Positions 36,720-46,206 are shown, numbered from the stretch's first letter. The stretch: 46,296 nucleotides of DNA from Spirochaetota bacterium (GCA_029974015.1 JARKUF010000042.1:1-46296), one strand, 5' to 3'. Translations and numbers: made by a program. Notes: a model not told the origin generated them from the sequence alone.

Positions 36720-38591
36720 TCACTCCGTCTCCTCAAAAAGGCTAATAACGGCTTCCTTCCCCTGGAAGAGTTTGATGATGTCGTCAAGGAACTCCCGTCG
36801 GACCACCGCGTGCTGGGGGGATATCCGCTCCGCCACTGCGTGCTTCAGTTTCCCGGCGCAGAGGTCGTCTATAAACGCGGGGTGGTTCGCCTTCAGGAGC
36901 ATGACGTTCTGAACACTTACCCGGACCGTCTGCCGTGCCCACTCCTCAAGCATGAAGGTAAGGTTCTGGGGCAGGGCGTTCCTTGAGTGGCGGACAATCG
37001 CATCCAGGAAAGGCTCCTGGGTCATGCCCCGCTTGTAGGCTTTGAGAACTGACTGGCGGCTGATACGCGCGTTGATCACCACGTCGTCTTTTAAAACCTC
37101 CGTCCGGGTCATGATGCGGTATAGGTCCTCGGAGGCGAGGTCTTCCCTGGGAATGAGCATGGTGAAGTCGGGGTTGATATAGACCGTTTTCGTTTCCTTT
37201 CCTTCTTTTTTCCAGGTGTCGCCTGAAAATTTCACCAGCTTTGCCGCTACGGCATGTCCTATGTCCGAGAGCGAGATGATGCCCCGGGCGCTCCTGGTGA
37301 TGCCCGCCAGATGAAGGAAAGCCGCGGTGTTCTCGAAGGATTCACGGAATTCGCCGATGCGCTCCAGAATCCGGCCGCAGTGGTCGTCGCCGGCTTCCGC
37401 TAAGAATTTCGCCCGTGAGGCGGAGCGGAGGAAATCGGTCGACGCGGTCTCCAGCCTTGCCAAAAGCTCCAGAGTGAAGGTGATCAGGTGCAGGGGCGGC
37501 ACCGCCTGGGGGCCCGAGAAAAGCGGATTGTCGTCCTGGGCGTTTTGCATCTGGTATATGATTTTCAGGAGTATCTTGTCCGGATGGTCTATCTCGTTCT
37601 GGAGGGGTTTCAGCGTGGCGATCACCGAATCGCCTTTCAGTTTTAAAAGTCCCATACCGTACATCACTCTCAGGGTACACTGAAGCGATTCATGGGGCGG
37701 AATTTCTCCGCCGGCCGCATCGCGTAGCGTCGTAAGTCCCCGTGCTATCCGTTCGATGTCAATTTTCCGGAAATTCCTCTGCTTTGTGAGAAAAAGTCCC
37801 TGGGTGGACACGGAATCGAAGACCGCGAGCATGTTCATAATGAAGCCGTGGCGGTTGTGTGATGTTTCTAAATGTTCAGGTTTGCCGAGCCGCTTTTCCC
37901 GCATGAGGGAGAGGAAAGTCTCCGGGGTAAGGGACATGACGGCACAGGGCGGCCAGGAGGGTTCGTTGATAATCTCCACGGCGCCGGCGCCGAGGAGGCG
38001 CCCCATGATGTCTCCCAGTGAGGTTGGCGAGGCAGTTTCCAGAAGCTCGCCCATGTCGATGGCGCCGCCGGACTCCAGTGCTCGTTCAAGAAGTGCGCGT
38101 TCCTTCGGCTTTTTCGCCCCGCCAGGGAGCGGCGGCACGGCCGTCTCGTCCTTTCGGGAAAGGGAGTTTATCGCCTCCCGAAACACAGTTGTGATGCGGG
38201 GCGCACCGAGGGGTCGAAACGAGTCCCGAATATCCTGGAAAACCGTGATCCTGTCGGTCTTGTTGTGGAGACGCTGGCGGTTTTTCAGCACGTAGACCAG
38301 GAGTTTCCGCGAAAGGGCCGCCGATATCTCTTCGATCCTCGCCGTGTCGATTTTTAGGGCGCTTTCCAGTTGTCCGAAGGTGACGCCCTTCTCGTCACGG
38401 AAGGTTTCCACGAAGACGCGGTATTCGTTTTCGTGAAGAGTGGACAGGACCGCGAAGAGGCCCGACGGCGTTGTGAGAAGACGCGGGATACGGACCGTCG
38501 CATCTCCCTTTTTGTCCAGGCCCAGTATTTCGGCAAGTGCCCCGACGTCCTCGGGCGCGAGCTTCCGTATGTGGTCTGCGGTTATTTTCAT
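36720..38591 (-). CDS. Helicase-associated (XPB/Ssl2 N-like) protein without a helicase motor
   Basis: 623 residues with no Walker motifs. The C-terminal part (about 470-560) matches the pattern of the domain found at the N-terminus of XPB/Ssl2 and in bacterial helicase-associated proteins: INPDFTMLIPREDL, VVINARISRQSVLKAYKRGM and ALPQNLTFMLEEWARQT. The N-terminal half is a series of winged-helix-like segments. In actinobacteria similar stand-alone proteins occur near XPB-like helicases. No helicase gene is in the window. The function may be DNA repair or unwinding, but that is inference. ATG at 38591 lacks a clear ribosome site. It faces the preceding small gene tail to tail with 16 bases between. 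Confidence 0.8.
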   Translation of the reverse strand: MKITADHIRKLAPEDVGALAEILGLDKKGDATVRIPRLLTTPSGLFAVLSTLHENEYRVFVETFRDEKGVTFGQLESALKIDTARIEEISAALSRKLLVYVLKNRQRLHNKTDRITVFQDIRDSFRPLGAPRITTVFREAINSLSRKDETAVPPLPGGAKKPKERALLERALESGGAIDMGELLETASPTSLGDIMGRLLGAGAVEIINEPSWPPCAVMSLTPETFLSLMREKRLGKPEHLETSHNRHGFIMNMLAVFDSVSTQGLFLTKQRNFRKIDIERIARGLTTLRDAAGGEIPPHESLQCTLRVMYGMGLLKLKGDSVIATLKPLQNEIDHPDKILLKIIYQMQNAQDDNPLFSGPQAVPPLHLITFTLELLARLETASTDFLRSASRAKFLAEAGDDHCGRILERIGEFRESFENTAAFLHLAGITRSARGIISLSDIGHAVAAKLVKFSGDTWKKEGKETKTVYINPDFTMLIPREDLASEDLYRIMTRTEVLKDDVVINARISRQSVLKAYKRGMTQEPFLDAIVRHSRNALPQNLTFMLEEWARQTVRVSVQNVMLLKANHPAFIDDLCAGKLKHAVAERISPQHAVVRREFLDDIIKLFQGKEAVISLFEETE

Positions 38592-38919
38592 GTCAAAAAA
38601 GTTCTGGACAACGTAATAACCCTATTCTAATAAGTTCATCGTTTTCTGCAATAAAAATAGGGAACCTCTAAAAAATTAAATTTTTAAGGGCGGTCACAAA
38701 AGCTTCGTTTTCCCGCCTGCCGAAGGCGTGCGGGAAAACCTGATTATTAGAGGTTGCCAATAATTATCAGGAACCGTCCGGTCCTGTAACGCCACGCCCG
38801 GTCCAAAGTGCAAATCTTTCCAAAAAGCCGATTCGTGTGTGTTTGTAACGGCCCCGGCGGAACGGGATCGGCGGTGAAAACCGGAACGCCCCGAGCGGAT
38901 CGTATATCAGGAGCGCATT
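38592..38919. other. Divergent gap upstream of lepB
   Basis: 328 bases. Copy D of the palindromic element occupies 38660-38758. The rest (38759-38919) is GC-rich leader of lepB without a promoter I can point to with confidence; the ribosome site AGGAG at about 38909-38913 serves lepB. Confidence 0.5.
38660..38758. repeat. Palindromic element, copy D
   Basis: 99 bases with ends GGGAACCTCTAA (38660-38671) and TTAGAGGTTGCC (38747-38758), an inverted pair with two mismatches. The interior has an AT-rich palindrome (AAATTAAATTT region) and a GC hairpin with arms GTTTTCCCGC and GCGGGAAAAC. It is the cleanest short copy of the family. Confidence 0.65.
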
Positions 38920-40035
38920 ATGCTACAGTATTTCAGATTTGACCCTTCGATCTCGGAGGAGAAGGAGTTTCGCATCATTACCGGCCGGGAGGCTTTCCGG
39001 TTCTTTTCCGTGAGGATACTCAAACTCTTGCTCCTTTTCTATTCGACGCTCTTCCTCGCAGTGGCGATTCCCTTCAAGTGGACCTACTTTATCGGCGGTT
39101 TCCTCTTCATGATTTTTCTCGCCCGTGTGGCCAATGACCTGTTGAAGTATTACCAGTACAGGCGGGGCGGCATCACCGTGGGCCCCCGGGGCTTTGAGTT
39201 CCGCAAGTCCGGACGTTCCTTCCTTTATGAGGCCGAAAACGTGACTTTCTGCGAGATGAACCTTCTCGGGAGCTTTGTGGTGCGAGAGAAGTATGCTCGT
39301 TCCGCCTTCCCGGTAAACCTCCTCACCAAAGAAGACAAGGCCGCTCTTCTGGACCTGCTAAGCGACATGGCCCCCAAGCGATCGCGCTTCTTCCGAAAAA
39401 CCTACGAGATTTTCGACGCCATCCTCGTGGCTTTTATTCTGGCCATGCACATTCGACAGTATATCGTCCAGGCGTATTTCATCCCCACCGGTTCCATGGA
39501 GGACACGCTCCAGGTGGGAGACCATCTCCTGGTGGAGAAAATCACCTACGGTCCTGTGATTCCCCGTATGCTCGGCATGTCCCGGGAAATACGCCTCTGG
39601 GGCCTCCGGGGAATCCAGCGCGGCGACATCGTGATTTTCAAACCTCCGGGGGAGGATGAGCGCGACTTCATCAAACGATGTATCGCCATCGCCGGGGACA
39701 TCTTCCATATCAACGAAGAAGACGGCTATGTCTATGTCAATGGCCGTCGGCTTGAGGAACCGTATCTCAAATGTCCCAGCATCGCCGGGAAAAATTGTAC
39801 GGACTACCGGAGTTTCGGAAAGCGCACCATAGAAGGGAAGGTGCCGCCGGGGCATATTCTGGTCCTGGGGGACAATCGGACAAACTCTCAGGACAGCCGA
39901 TACTTCGGCTACGTGCCGGTGGAGCGTGTGAGGGGGAAGGCCCTGGTGTTGTACTGGAACACTTCGCACATCCTGGGGCAAAGCGCCGAGAAACGCCGCG
40001 ATTTCCTTTTCTTGAGGTTTGGCCTCATCAGGTGA
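38920..40035 (+). CDS. lepB: Signal peptidase I (active)
   Basis: Membrane protease that removes signal peptides from exported proteins. The catalytic Ser192 is in IPTGSMEDTL and Lys252 in DFIKRCIAIAGD, with the C-terminal box GDNRTNSQDSRYFG complete. Two membrane helices at about 32-70 and a third just before the active site (about 165-185) anchor it. An extra domain between residues 80 and 150, resembling a small PH-like fold, makes it longer (371) than the usual enzyme. ATG at 38920 follows AGGAG. The PBP gene begins 10 bases downstream, forming an operon with DUF115. Confidence 0.94.
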   Translation: MLQYFRFDPSISEEKEFRIITGREAFRFFSVRILKLLLLFYSTLFLAVAIPFKWTYFIGGFLFMIFLARVANDLLKYYQYRRGGITVGPRGFEFRKSGRSFLYEAENVTFCEMNLLGSFVVREKYARSAFPVNLLTKEDKAALLDLLSDMAPKRSRFFRKTYEIFDAILVAFILAMHIRQYIVQAYFIPTGSMEDTLQVGDHLLVEKITYGPVIPRMLGMSREIRLWGLRGIQRGDIVIFKPPGEDERDFIKRCIAIAGDIFHINEEDGYVYVNGRRLEEPYLKCPSIAGKNCTDYRSFGKRTIEGKVPPGHILVLGDNRTNSQDSRYFGYVPVERVRGKALVLYWNTSHILGQSAEKRRDFLFLRFGLIR

Positions 40036-40044
40036 CGCCGCGAC

Positions 40045-41889
40045 ATGCACCGCGACAGGGTAAAACTGAGGGTGTACATTACGGGACTGGTCATCTTCGG
40101 TGCCGCCGCCTATTTCATTATCACCGTTTCAAGGCTTCATTTTTCCGACAGGATAATCGTCAATGGCGACCGGGGCCCCGCCCTCAGGCGCGGCTTCATC
40201 CTGGACAGGAACGGATGCTATCTCGCCATGAGCATCGAGCGCGACTCCCTTTTTGCGAACCCCCGGAAAGTGAAGGACCCCGGGGCCGCGGCGGCGGCAC
40301 TATCTCCCATCCTTGGCATTTCAAAGGACATCCTGGAGGAGCGGCTCCGTCGGGAAAAACACTTCGTCTGGCTCAAGCGTACAATCGATGATACTACAGC
40401 GGCAAGGGTGAAGAAACTCAATATCGAGGGGCTTTCGTTCAAGAAGGAAATGCAGCGCGTCTATCCCGCAGGGTCCCTGGCGGCGAACCTCCTGGGGTTT
40501 ACGGGAGTGGAGGGGAGGGGCCTTGAGGGTATGGAATACAAGTTCGACGACCTTCTCTCCGGGGACCGCGTCCTGGACGCATCGGCCGGGGACCTTCGGG
40601 CGGGATACAATATCGTCCTCACCCTCGACCGCTTTGCCCAGCACCAGGCCGAGACGGGGATTGAAGAGGCGGTGAAAAGCACGGGCGCAAAGCAGGGCGC
40701 CGTCATTGTGATGGAAGTGAAAACCGGGCGCATCCTCGCAATTGGAAAGTATCCGTCCTTCGATCCAAATTTTTATTATCTTTACGGGGCGGAACAGCGC
40801 CGCAACTACACCGTAACGGATTCATTCGAGCCCGGTTCCACCCTGAAAATCATCGCCATGGGCCTCCTCCTGGAGCTCTTCCCTAACCTGAACCGCACAT
40901 ATCTTTGCCGGGGAAGTGTGGAGGTCGCCGATACCACGATCAACTGCATCGCCACCCATGGGACGGTCACTCCGGAAGATATCATCCGCCATTCCTGCAA
41001 TGCCGGTATCATCCAGGCCATGCGGGCCGCCACTAAAAAGCAGTATCACGATTTTCTGAAGCGCTTTGGTTTCGGGGCCCGGACGGGCTCGGAGATACCC
41101 GGCGAGTCCGAAGGAATTCTCCGCCCTCTAAACCAGTGGTCGGGGCTTTCCAAATACTCCATGGCCATCGGACAGGAGATCTCGGTCACCTCGCTCCAGC
41201 TTGCGGCGGCTTTCAGCGCCATCGGTAACCGCGGCATCTACATGGTCCCTGGAATCCTCGAGGCTGTGGAGCGCGACGGCGGCCCGGCGGTGCAGTCTTT
41301 CTTTCCCCGTTCCCGGGGAAGGGTCATCTCCCAGGCCACGTCGGAGCGCCTTTTAAAGATGATGAAGCTTGCGGTGGAGACCGGGACCGGGAAGCGCGCG
41401 GCGATTGCGTACTATATCGTCATAGGAAAGACCGGCACTGCGCAGAAATCGAGCCCCACGGGGGGATATCTGCCAGGACGTGAAACCGCCATCTTTGCTG
41501 GGCTTGCGCCGTATAACGACCCGGAGATATGCATTCTTGTGGTGATTGACGAGCCCCGGGGGACCTCCGGCGGCGCCGCGGCGGCGCCGGTCTTTGCCCG
41601 TGTTGCGTCGAGGATCCTTCCTTTTCTCGGAACAAGGGAAAAATACCCAGTTACGCGGGGTGAAATAAAAAAAAGGACAACCTCCGTGCGCTTCGACGGC
41701 GTCACCATGCCCGATCTCCGGGGATTGTCCATGGCGGAATCACTGACAAATATTTGGGCGATGAGGAAAAAATTCCCAGTGACGCCATCATTCCACGGGT
41801 CGGGCCGCATATTCCATCAAGAGCCTCCGGCGGGAACAAAACTCGTTGGGAGCATGAGGTTGAAGCTGTATCTTAAAGAAACGAAATGA
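40045..41889 (+). CDS. Class B penicillin-binding protein with PASTA domain (FtsI/SpoVD type)
   Basis: Cell-wall transpeptidase. One N-terminal membrane helix (about 9-29), a pedestal domain, then the transpeptidase with its three motifs: Ser265-x-x-Lys268 (PGSTLK), Ser317-Cys-Asn319 and Lys462-Thr-Gly464. A single PASTA domain closes the protein (TMPDLRGLSMAESL, about 552-612). This arrangement is that of FtsI or SpoVD relatives; the cell division or elongation role cannot be told from sequence. It overlaps the DUF115 gene by 4 bases (ATGA) and follows lepB, so envelope export and wall synthesis are co-transcribed. Confidence 0.93.
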   Translation: MHRDRVKLRVYITGLVIFGAAAYFIITVSRLHFSDRIIVNGDRGPALRRGFILDRNGCYLAMSIERDSLFANPRKVKDPGAAAAALSPILGISKDILEERLRREKHFVWLKRTIDDTTAARVKKLNIEGLSFKKEMQRVYPAGSLAANLLGFTGVEGRGLEGMEYKFDDLLSGDRVLDASAGDLRAGYNIVLTLDRFAQHQAETGIEEAVKSTGAKQGAVIVMEVKTGRILAIGKYPSFDPNFYYLYGAEQRRNYTVTDSFEPGSTLKIIAMGLLLELFPNLNRTYLCRGSVEVADTTINCIATHGTVTPEDIIRHSCNAGIIQAMRAATKKQYHDFLKRFGFGARTGSEIPGESEGILRPLNQWSGLSKYSMAIGQEISVTSLQLAAAFSAIGNRGIYMVPGILEAVERDGGPAVQSFFPRSRGRVISQATSERLLKMMKLAVETGTGKRAAIAYYIVIGKTGTAQKSSPTGGYLPGRETAIFAGLAPYNDPEICILVVIDEPRGTSGGAAAAPVFARVASRILPFLGTREKYPVTRGEIKKRTTSVRFDGVTMPDLRGLSMAESLTNIWAMRKKFPVTPSFHGSGRIFHQEPPAGTKLVGSMRLKLYLKETK

Positions 41890-43775
41890 GCTTTTTCGAT
41901 AATAACATGGCCGCACTAAGTAAGGCCCATCCCGCCGCCGCCGATGCAGTGAGCGCCTGCACCGACGACGGGACTGTCGCTGTTGTCCAGGGGAAAAACG
42001 GCCCCATACCGGAAGTGACGGCGGCTGGAAGAACTGTGGCCCTCCACAGCCGTTTCGACCCAGAGAAGGAAGCCACGCGCTTTGCGGGAGAGATCGACGC
42101 CGGAAGCTTCGACCTTTTCGTCGTGGCGGGCTTCGGTTTTGCCTATCACATCGAGGAGCTCCTCAAACGCGCGGGACGGGACGCTATGGTCCTGGTCATG
42201 GAAAAAAGTCCCCTCATGGTCCGCAGGGCCCTTGAGTCGCGGGACCTCTCCTCCCTCTTCGGGGACCCCCGGTTTCACCTGATCATCGGTCCAAGGGAGG
42301 AAGATATTGCCACTCTCCTCCAGGGGAAGTCGACACGGCGCACAACATTCCTCACCCACCGCGGCTCCCATCAGGCAGACCCGGCTTTCTGCGCAAACGT
42401 GGTCCGCATAGCGAAGTCCTATCTTTCCACAAAGGAAGTGAACATCGCCACCCTAGCGAAATTCGAGAAAGTCTGGAGCATAAATATAGCTCGGAACATC
42501 GGCGCCGTGGCGGACCTTCCTGCGGCGCGGCGCTTCTATGGGGCCTTCAAGGGGTACCCCGCCATCGTCGCGTCGGCGGGGCCCAGCCTCTCCCGAAGCA
42601 TCGGCTTCATAAAGAAACACGCGGAAAGGGCGCTGATAATCGCCGTGGATACATCGTACGGGCTTCTTCGGAGGCACGGAATCGAGCCGCAATTCTGCGT
42701 TACAGTCGACCCACAGGCGATCAACGCCCGCTATTTCGAGGGCGATATTCCCGGGAGGACCGTCCTGGTGGCGGACCCCTCATCGCACCCCTCGGTGTTT
42801 CGCCTTTTCCGGGGGCGCACGACCATGACGGGGACCGCCTTCCCCATGATGAAGTGGGTGGAGGAGATATGCGGGGAGCGCGGGGAAATAGCGCATGGCG
42901 GGTCCGTTTCGACCAACGCCTACGATTTCGCCAAAAGGCTCGGGGCGTCCCCCGTTATCGTAACGGGCCAGGACCTGGCCTTCACGGGGGGGTACGCCCA
43001 CGCCCGGGGTTCGTACCTGGATGAGCTGGTGCATCTTCGAAGCAGCAGGTTCTCCACGCCGGAAATGTTCAACCGTTTCCAGCTTACGGCGCTCCCGCCG
43101 ATTTTCGTCAGGGGCATACGGGGCGGCACAGTGCACACCAACCAGAAGATGATGATATTCCTCAAGTGGTTTGAGGACCGCAAGGACCCGGACATGGTAA
43201 ACGCAACATTCGACGGCGCCTTCATGAAAGGCGTCCGCCAAGTGGGCCAGGATGAGATGCTCCTCAGCGTCACTGGCGATGGTCTCCGAGGGTTGATAGA
43301 CGGCCTCTGGGAGGAGGGGCTCCGGGGCAGGGACAGGAGAAATATCCGGGCCATGCTTCAGGAAAAATGCTTTGAGATGCGCGCCGACCTCGGGGGGCTT
43401 ATCCCGGTCTTAAAGCGGGCGGTCGCACTCTCCGAGGACCTCATGGAACAGGCGGCGTCCCAGCCGAGGGACGGTGCGAAGATATCGTACATAATAAAGA
43501 AGCTTGATGAGGCGGACAGGGCCATCCACGCTCGGACCGGCCTTAAGGACATGATAGGCCTGGCCATCCAGCGGGTTATCCACACCATCACCGAAGGCCA
43601 TGAAACAGAAGAAGGCGAGGAGGTGCTTTCAGAGGATGCCCGGGTGGCCCGGCGCTCGCTGTATCTCTATAGGGGGCTTCTGGAGGGGGCCGAATTCAGC
43701 GCGAGGGTCCTTTGGAAAATGATCGGTGTTCTTCAGAATACCGCGGCGGATGAGTCCGGGAATGATTATGTTTGA
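41886..43775 (+). CDS. DUF115/MptE-like protein
   Basis: A 629-residue cytoplasmic protein with the DUF115 (6-hydroxymethylpterin pyrophosphokinase MptE-like) domain in the middle: VASAGPSLSRSIGFIKK, IAVDTSYGLLRRHGI, FCVTVDPQ and TGQDLAFTGGYAHARG. The family includes motility-associated Maf proteins involved in flagellin glycosylation, and is common in spirochaetes. Flanking N- and C-terminal helical regions are variable. It starts by an ATGA overlap with the PBP gene, which suggests a shared role in envelope or surface glycan work (inference). Confidence 0.88.
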   Translation: MSFFDNNMAALSKAHPAAADAVSACTDDGTVAVVQGKNGPIPEVTAAGRTVALHSRFDPEKEATRFAGEIDAGSFDLFVVAGFGFAYHIEELLKRAGRDAMVLVMEKSPLMVRRALESRDLSSLFGDPRFHLIIGPREEDIATLLQGKSTRRTTFLTHRGSHQADPAFCANVVRIAKSYLSTKEVNIATLAKFEKVWSINIARNIGAVADLPAARRFYGAFKGYPAIVASAGPSLSRSIGFIKKHAERALIIAVDTSYGLLRRHGIEPQFCVTVDPQAINARYFEGDIPGRTVLVADPSSHPSVFRLFRGRTTMTGTAFPMMKWVEEICGERGEIAHGGSVSTNAYDFAKRLGASPVIVTGQDLAFTGGYAHARGSYLDELVHLRSSRFSTPEMFNRFQLTALPPIFVRGIRGGTVHTNQKMMIFLKWFEDRKDPDMVNATFDGAFMKGVRQVGQDEMLLSVTGDGLRGLIDGLWEEGLRGRDRRNIRAMLQEKCFEMRADLGGLIPVLKRAVALSEDLMEQAASQPRDGAKISYIIKKLDEADRAIHARTGLKDMIGLAIQRVIHTITEGHETEEGEEVLSEDARVARRSLYLYRGLLEGAEFSARVLWKMIGVLQNTAADESGNDYV

Positions 43776-43875
43776 CACCGGCCCATTGCCGAATGTATGC
43801 TTTTCCTCCTCATCTTTATGCCAGAGGCCCCATGTTTTTTTCGAGCTTCCCCGGCCGAGGTCGGCATAAATTCTC

Positions 43876-43904
43876 TTGACACGCGAATTTATCCTTAATA
43901 GTAT
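43876..43904 (+). promoter_or_regulatory. Promoter upstream of the second STAS gene
   Basis: TTGACA at 43876-43881 is a consensus -35 and TAGTAT at 43899-43904 a good -10, with 17 bases between. It implies a leader of about 130 bases before the STAS start at 44045. Confidence 0.55.
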
Positions 43905-44044
43905 GTTATTTTTACAGGTTTCGGGAATATATCGAACGCCAGTCCCGTTATCCGTCCCGGCGGATTTTGCGAAGGACGGATTTTCCGGCAGAGACGGTTT
44001 ATTTTGGCCGTTTGTGTGCCAATTTTTCGAAGGAGCGGAAAAGG

Positions 44045-44383
44045 ATGGATATCAACAAAAGAACCAAGGACGATATCATAATACTGGATATTACCGGCGA
44101 GATTGACCTGTATAACGCACCGGAGATCAAGGACATCATAAACAAGCTTATTGAAGAACAGAAATATAATGTCATCATCAATCTGGAGAGGGTATCGTAT
44201 ATCGACTCTTCCGGAATAGGGGCCCTCATTTCGAGCCTTTCCAATCTAAAAAAGTACCAGGGGGGGCTCAAGATCATCAACGTCTATGCGTCGGTGCGCA
44301 AGGTGTTCGAACTTACCAAGCTCACCTCCTTTTTCGAGATATTCGATGCCGAGGAAGACGCAGTGACGTCTTTCAATAAATAA
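44045..44383 (+). CDS. STAS-domain anti-sigma factor antagonist (second copy)
   Basis: 112 residues, a single STAS domain with LDITGEIDLYNAPEIKDII and the phosphorylation loop VSYIDSSGIGALISS. This is closer to the RsbV/SpoIIAA consensus than the copy at 15327. ATG at 44045 follows AAGG just upstream, with AGGAG a little further. Like the other copy it would be controlled by a kinase and a SpoIIE phosphatase. No sigma factor or kinase gene is adjacent; the LysM lipoprotein gene follows 92 bases later. Confidence 0.92.
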   Translation: MDINKRTKDDIIILDITGEIDLYNAPEIKDIINKLIEEQKYNVIINLERVSYIDSSGIGALISSLSNLKKYQGGLKIINVYASVRKVFELTKLTSFFEIFDAEEDAVTSFNK

Positions 44384-44475
44384 AATAATACAAGGCTCTG
44401 CGCCGGTCTCGGGGATTATGCCGGGCGGGCGATTGTTCATTCCTGAAAATAAATCTTAAAAGCGAGGAGCAAGAC

Positions 44476-45819
44476 ATGAATTCAACAAAGATATTCCTGC
44501 CGGTCCTTTTTGCCGCTTCGTGCGTGTTTGCGGGCCTCGGGTGCGGAGAAAAGGTGCCGATCCGTGAAATGTCCACCGCCAAGGTGGGTATAACGAAAGC
44601 CGAGTCGGTAAAAGCCGACCTGTACGCTCCTGAAGAAATCAAAGCGGCGCGGAACAATCTCCTGGAGTCCCACACCCAGATGGCCAAGGACGACCACCAG
44701 AAGGCCGCCAAGGAAGCCGAGGCCGCCAGTGTCAAGGCCGAGGAGGCGTATAATAAGTCGCTTCCGCTTCTGGCGAAGGACACCATTGCGACGGCGGAAC
44801 AGAGCTTTGAAGGGGCCACAGAAGCCTATGCTGAGTCCCTCGCGAAGAACGAATACCTCAGGGCCCAGACGGGCATCAAGGAATCCAATGATAAATTTCA
44901 GGACAAGCAGTATTACGACGCGTATCTGAAGGCTTCCGCGGCCGATGCGGACGCCCGGAAAGCTCGCGACATTGCCATCGGCAGGAGGGGAATTTTAAGC
45001 GATAACATCACGGATGTGAACGTCACCGTGGACCGGGCGAGAAAATATAATGCCGAAAAGCATGCGCCGGACAACCTGCATCTCGCCGAGGAGAACGTAA
45101 AGATTGCGAACGATTCCCTGGGCACTTTAAAGCTCAAGCAGGGGTTCTCCGCCGTGGAAGTGGCGAAGATTAACGCCGATGAGGCCCTGGCGAAGTCGAT
45201 GAGGGGCACCTCCAGCGACAGCATTGATGAAGCGAAGGCCCTCATGGCCAAAGCCGAGGCGTCCCCCGGAGCATCAGCGGCTAAAACCGACCTCGCCATG
45301 GCGAAGGAGTCCCTCCTTAGTTCGGAACAGCTTTTTGGCGATGCGAAATATCCTGAAGCCATCAACGCTGCCGAGGATTCCAAGCGCCTCTCCCGTCTGG
45401 TTATCGCAACCAGGGCGGATACGAGGGCGGACCTCAGCATGAAAGGAGAAGGTCAGGATAAGAAGGGCGCCGTGCAGAAGAGCCAGACCCAGATCGATTG
45501 CGAACGCGGCTATGCGGAATATGTGGTCCGATTTATTCCAGGCAACAAGGACTGCCTCTGGAGAGTTGCCCGCATTTACTATGGCGACGGACAGAAGTGG
45601 CCTAAGATACACGAGGCCAACCGCGATAAGGTGAGCAATCCTCATCTGGTCCTTCCGGGACAGCGCCTCAAGGTGCCGATGGACGGCTCAGTGGCGAAAT
45701 GCAAGAAGTACATTACCGCCGAGGAAAAGTCGTCCCATGAATGCGGACGGGACGATAAGTCCGACGCCGAGGACCAGGAGGATAATGGCGGAGCCCTGGT
45801 AGAAGAGCCGGAATACTAA
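44476..45819 (+). CDS. LysM lipoprotein with helical repeats (LruA/LipL71-like)
   Basis: 447 residues. Signal peptide with lipobox LGC (Cys23). Residues about 35-320 are helical repeats rich in Ala, Lys and Glu, with the pattern YAPEEIKAARNNLLES seen also in HAPDNLHLAEENVKIAND, of the DUF4398 type. A LysM peptidoglycan-binding domain follows (about 346-398: WRVARIYYGDGQKWPKIHEAN, ending LPGQRLKVP), then an acidic tail. The layout resembles the leptospiral lipoprotein LruA/LipL71, and would tether the envelope to peptidoglycan. ATG at 44476 follows AGGAG. A strong terminator lies just after the stop. Confidence 0.9.
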   Translation: MNSTKIFLPVLFAASCVFAGLGCGEKVPIREMSTAKVGITKAESVKADLYAPEEIKAARNNLLESHTQMAKDDHQKAAKEAEAASVKAEEAYNKSLPLLAKDTIATAEQSFEGATEAYAESLAKNEYLRAQTGIKESNDKFQDKQYYDAYLKASAADADARKARDIAIGRRGILSDNITDVNVTVDRARKYNAEKHAPDNLHLAEENVKIANDSLGTLKLKQGFSAVEVAKINADEALAKSMRGTSSDSIDEAKALMAKAEASPGASAAKTDLAMAKESLLSSEQLFGDAKYPEAINAAEDSKRLSRLVIATRADTRADLSMKGEGQDKKGAVQKSQTQIDCERGYAEYVVRFIPGNKDCLWRVARIYYGDGQKWPKIHEANRDKVSNPHLVLPGQRLKVPMDGSVAKCKKYITAEEKSSHECGRDDKSDAEDQEDNGGALVEEPEY

Positions 45820-45830
45820 AAAAAACGAGA

Positions 45831-45862
45831 ACGGCCTCCCTGAAGGGAGGCCGTTTTTTTTT
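45831..45862 (+). terminator. Rho-independent terminator after the LysM lipoprotein
   Basis: ACGGCCTCCC and GGGAGGCCGT form a perfect 10 bp stem around TGAA, followed by nine T residues; an A-run precedes it, so it would also work on the other strand. Confidence 0.95.
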
Positions 45863-46000
45863 CCAACCATACATATCACTCCGATTTAATGAGTTTGTCG
45901 GTATAAGCTTACTCGCTACGTTTTGAGGTGTTCAAGGAAAGGCGCATTAGCTCAGGCACCGCGCTTCGATACGGGCTGCGCCCTACTCAGCGTCCGCTAA

Positions 46001-46061
46001 GGGCTTTAGCCCGGTGAAGGCACATCCTGTGCCCACCGGGTGTACCGGACATCCGTGTCCG
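46001..46061. repeat. Three adjacent hairpins upstream of the Rpn-like gene
   Basis: The gap 45863-46206 holds no gene. Within it are three hairpins in a row: GGGCT-TT-AGCCC (46001-46012); CCGGTG..GGCACA-TCC-TGTGCC-CACCGG (46011-46039, two stacked 6 bp stems with an AA bulge); and CGGACA-TCCG-TGTCCG (46046-46061). The last two share an ACATCC loop region and look like diverged copies of one motif. They could be part of a structured leader or ends of a mobile element. Confidence 0.5.
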
Positions 46062-46171
46062 TAGTTGATGGTGGATTTGCCACAAAGGTTTTTTCAGTTG
46101 CGTTTTCTTTTTGTATGAGAACTTGCTTTGCATTTGGCGAGTGTTGCTTCTGCGCATCACTACAGTTTTAC

Positions 46172-46200
46172 TTGACAGTTTTGCTAATTATTTCTCCAAT
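46172..46200 (+). promoter_or_regulatory. Promoter of the Rpn-like gene, possibly leaderless
   Basis: TTGACA at 46172-46177 is consensus; TCCAAT at 46195-46200 is a weak -10, with 17 bases between. The predicted transcription start falls at the ATG (46207), and no ribosome site is seen. Confidence 0.35.
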
Positions 46201-46206
46201 TTGTTC

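Noticed and set aside
45941..46013. tRNA-like start GGCGCATTAGCTCAGG
   Set aside because: The first 16 bases look like a tRNA acceptor and D arm, but there is no closing D stem, no anticodon stem and no TTCGA loop with a matching acceptor 3' strand.
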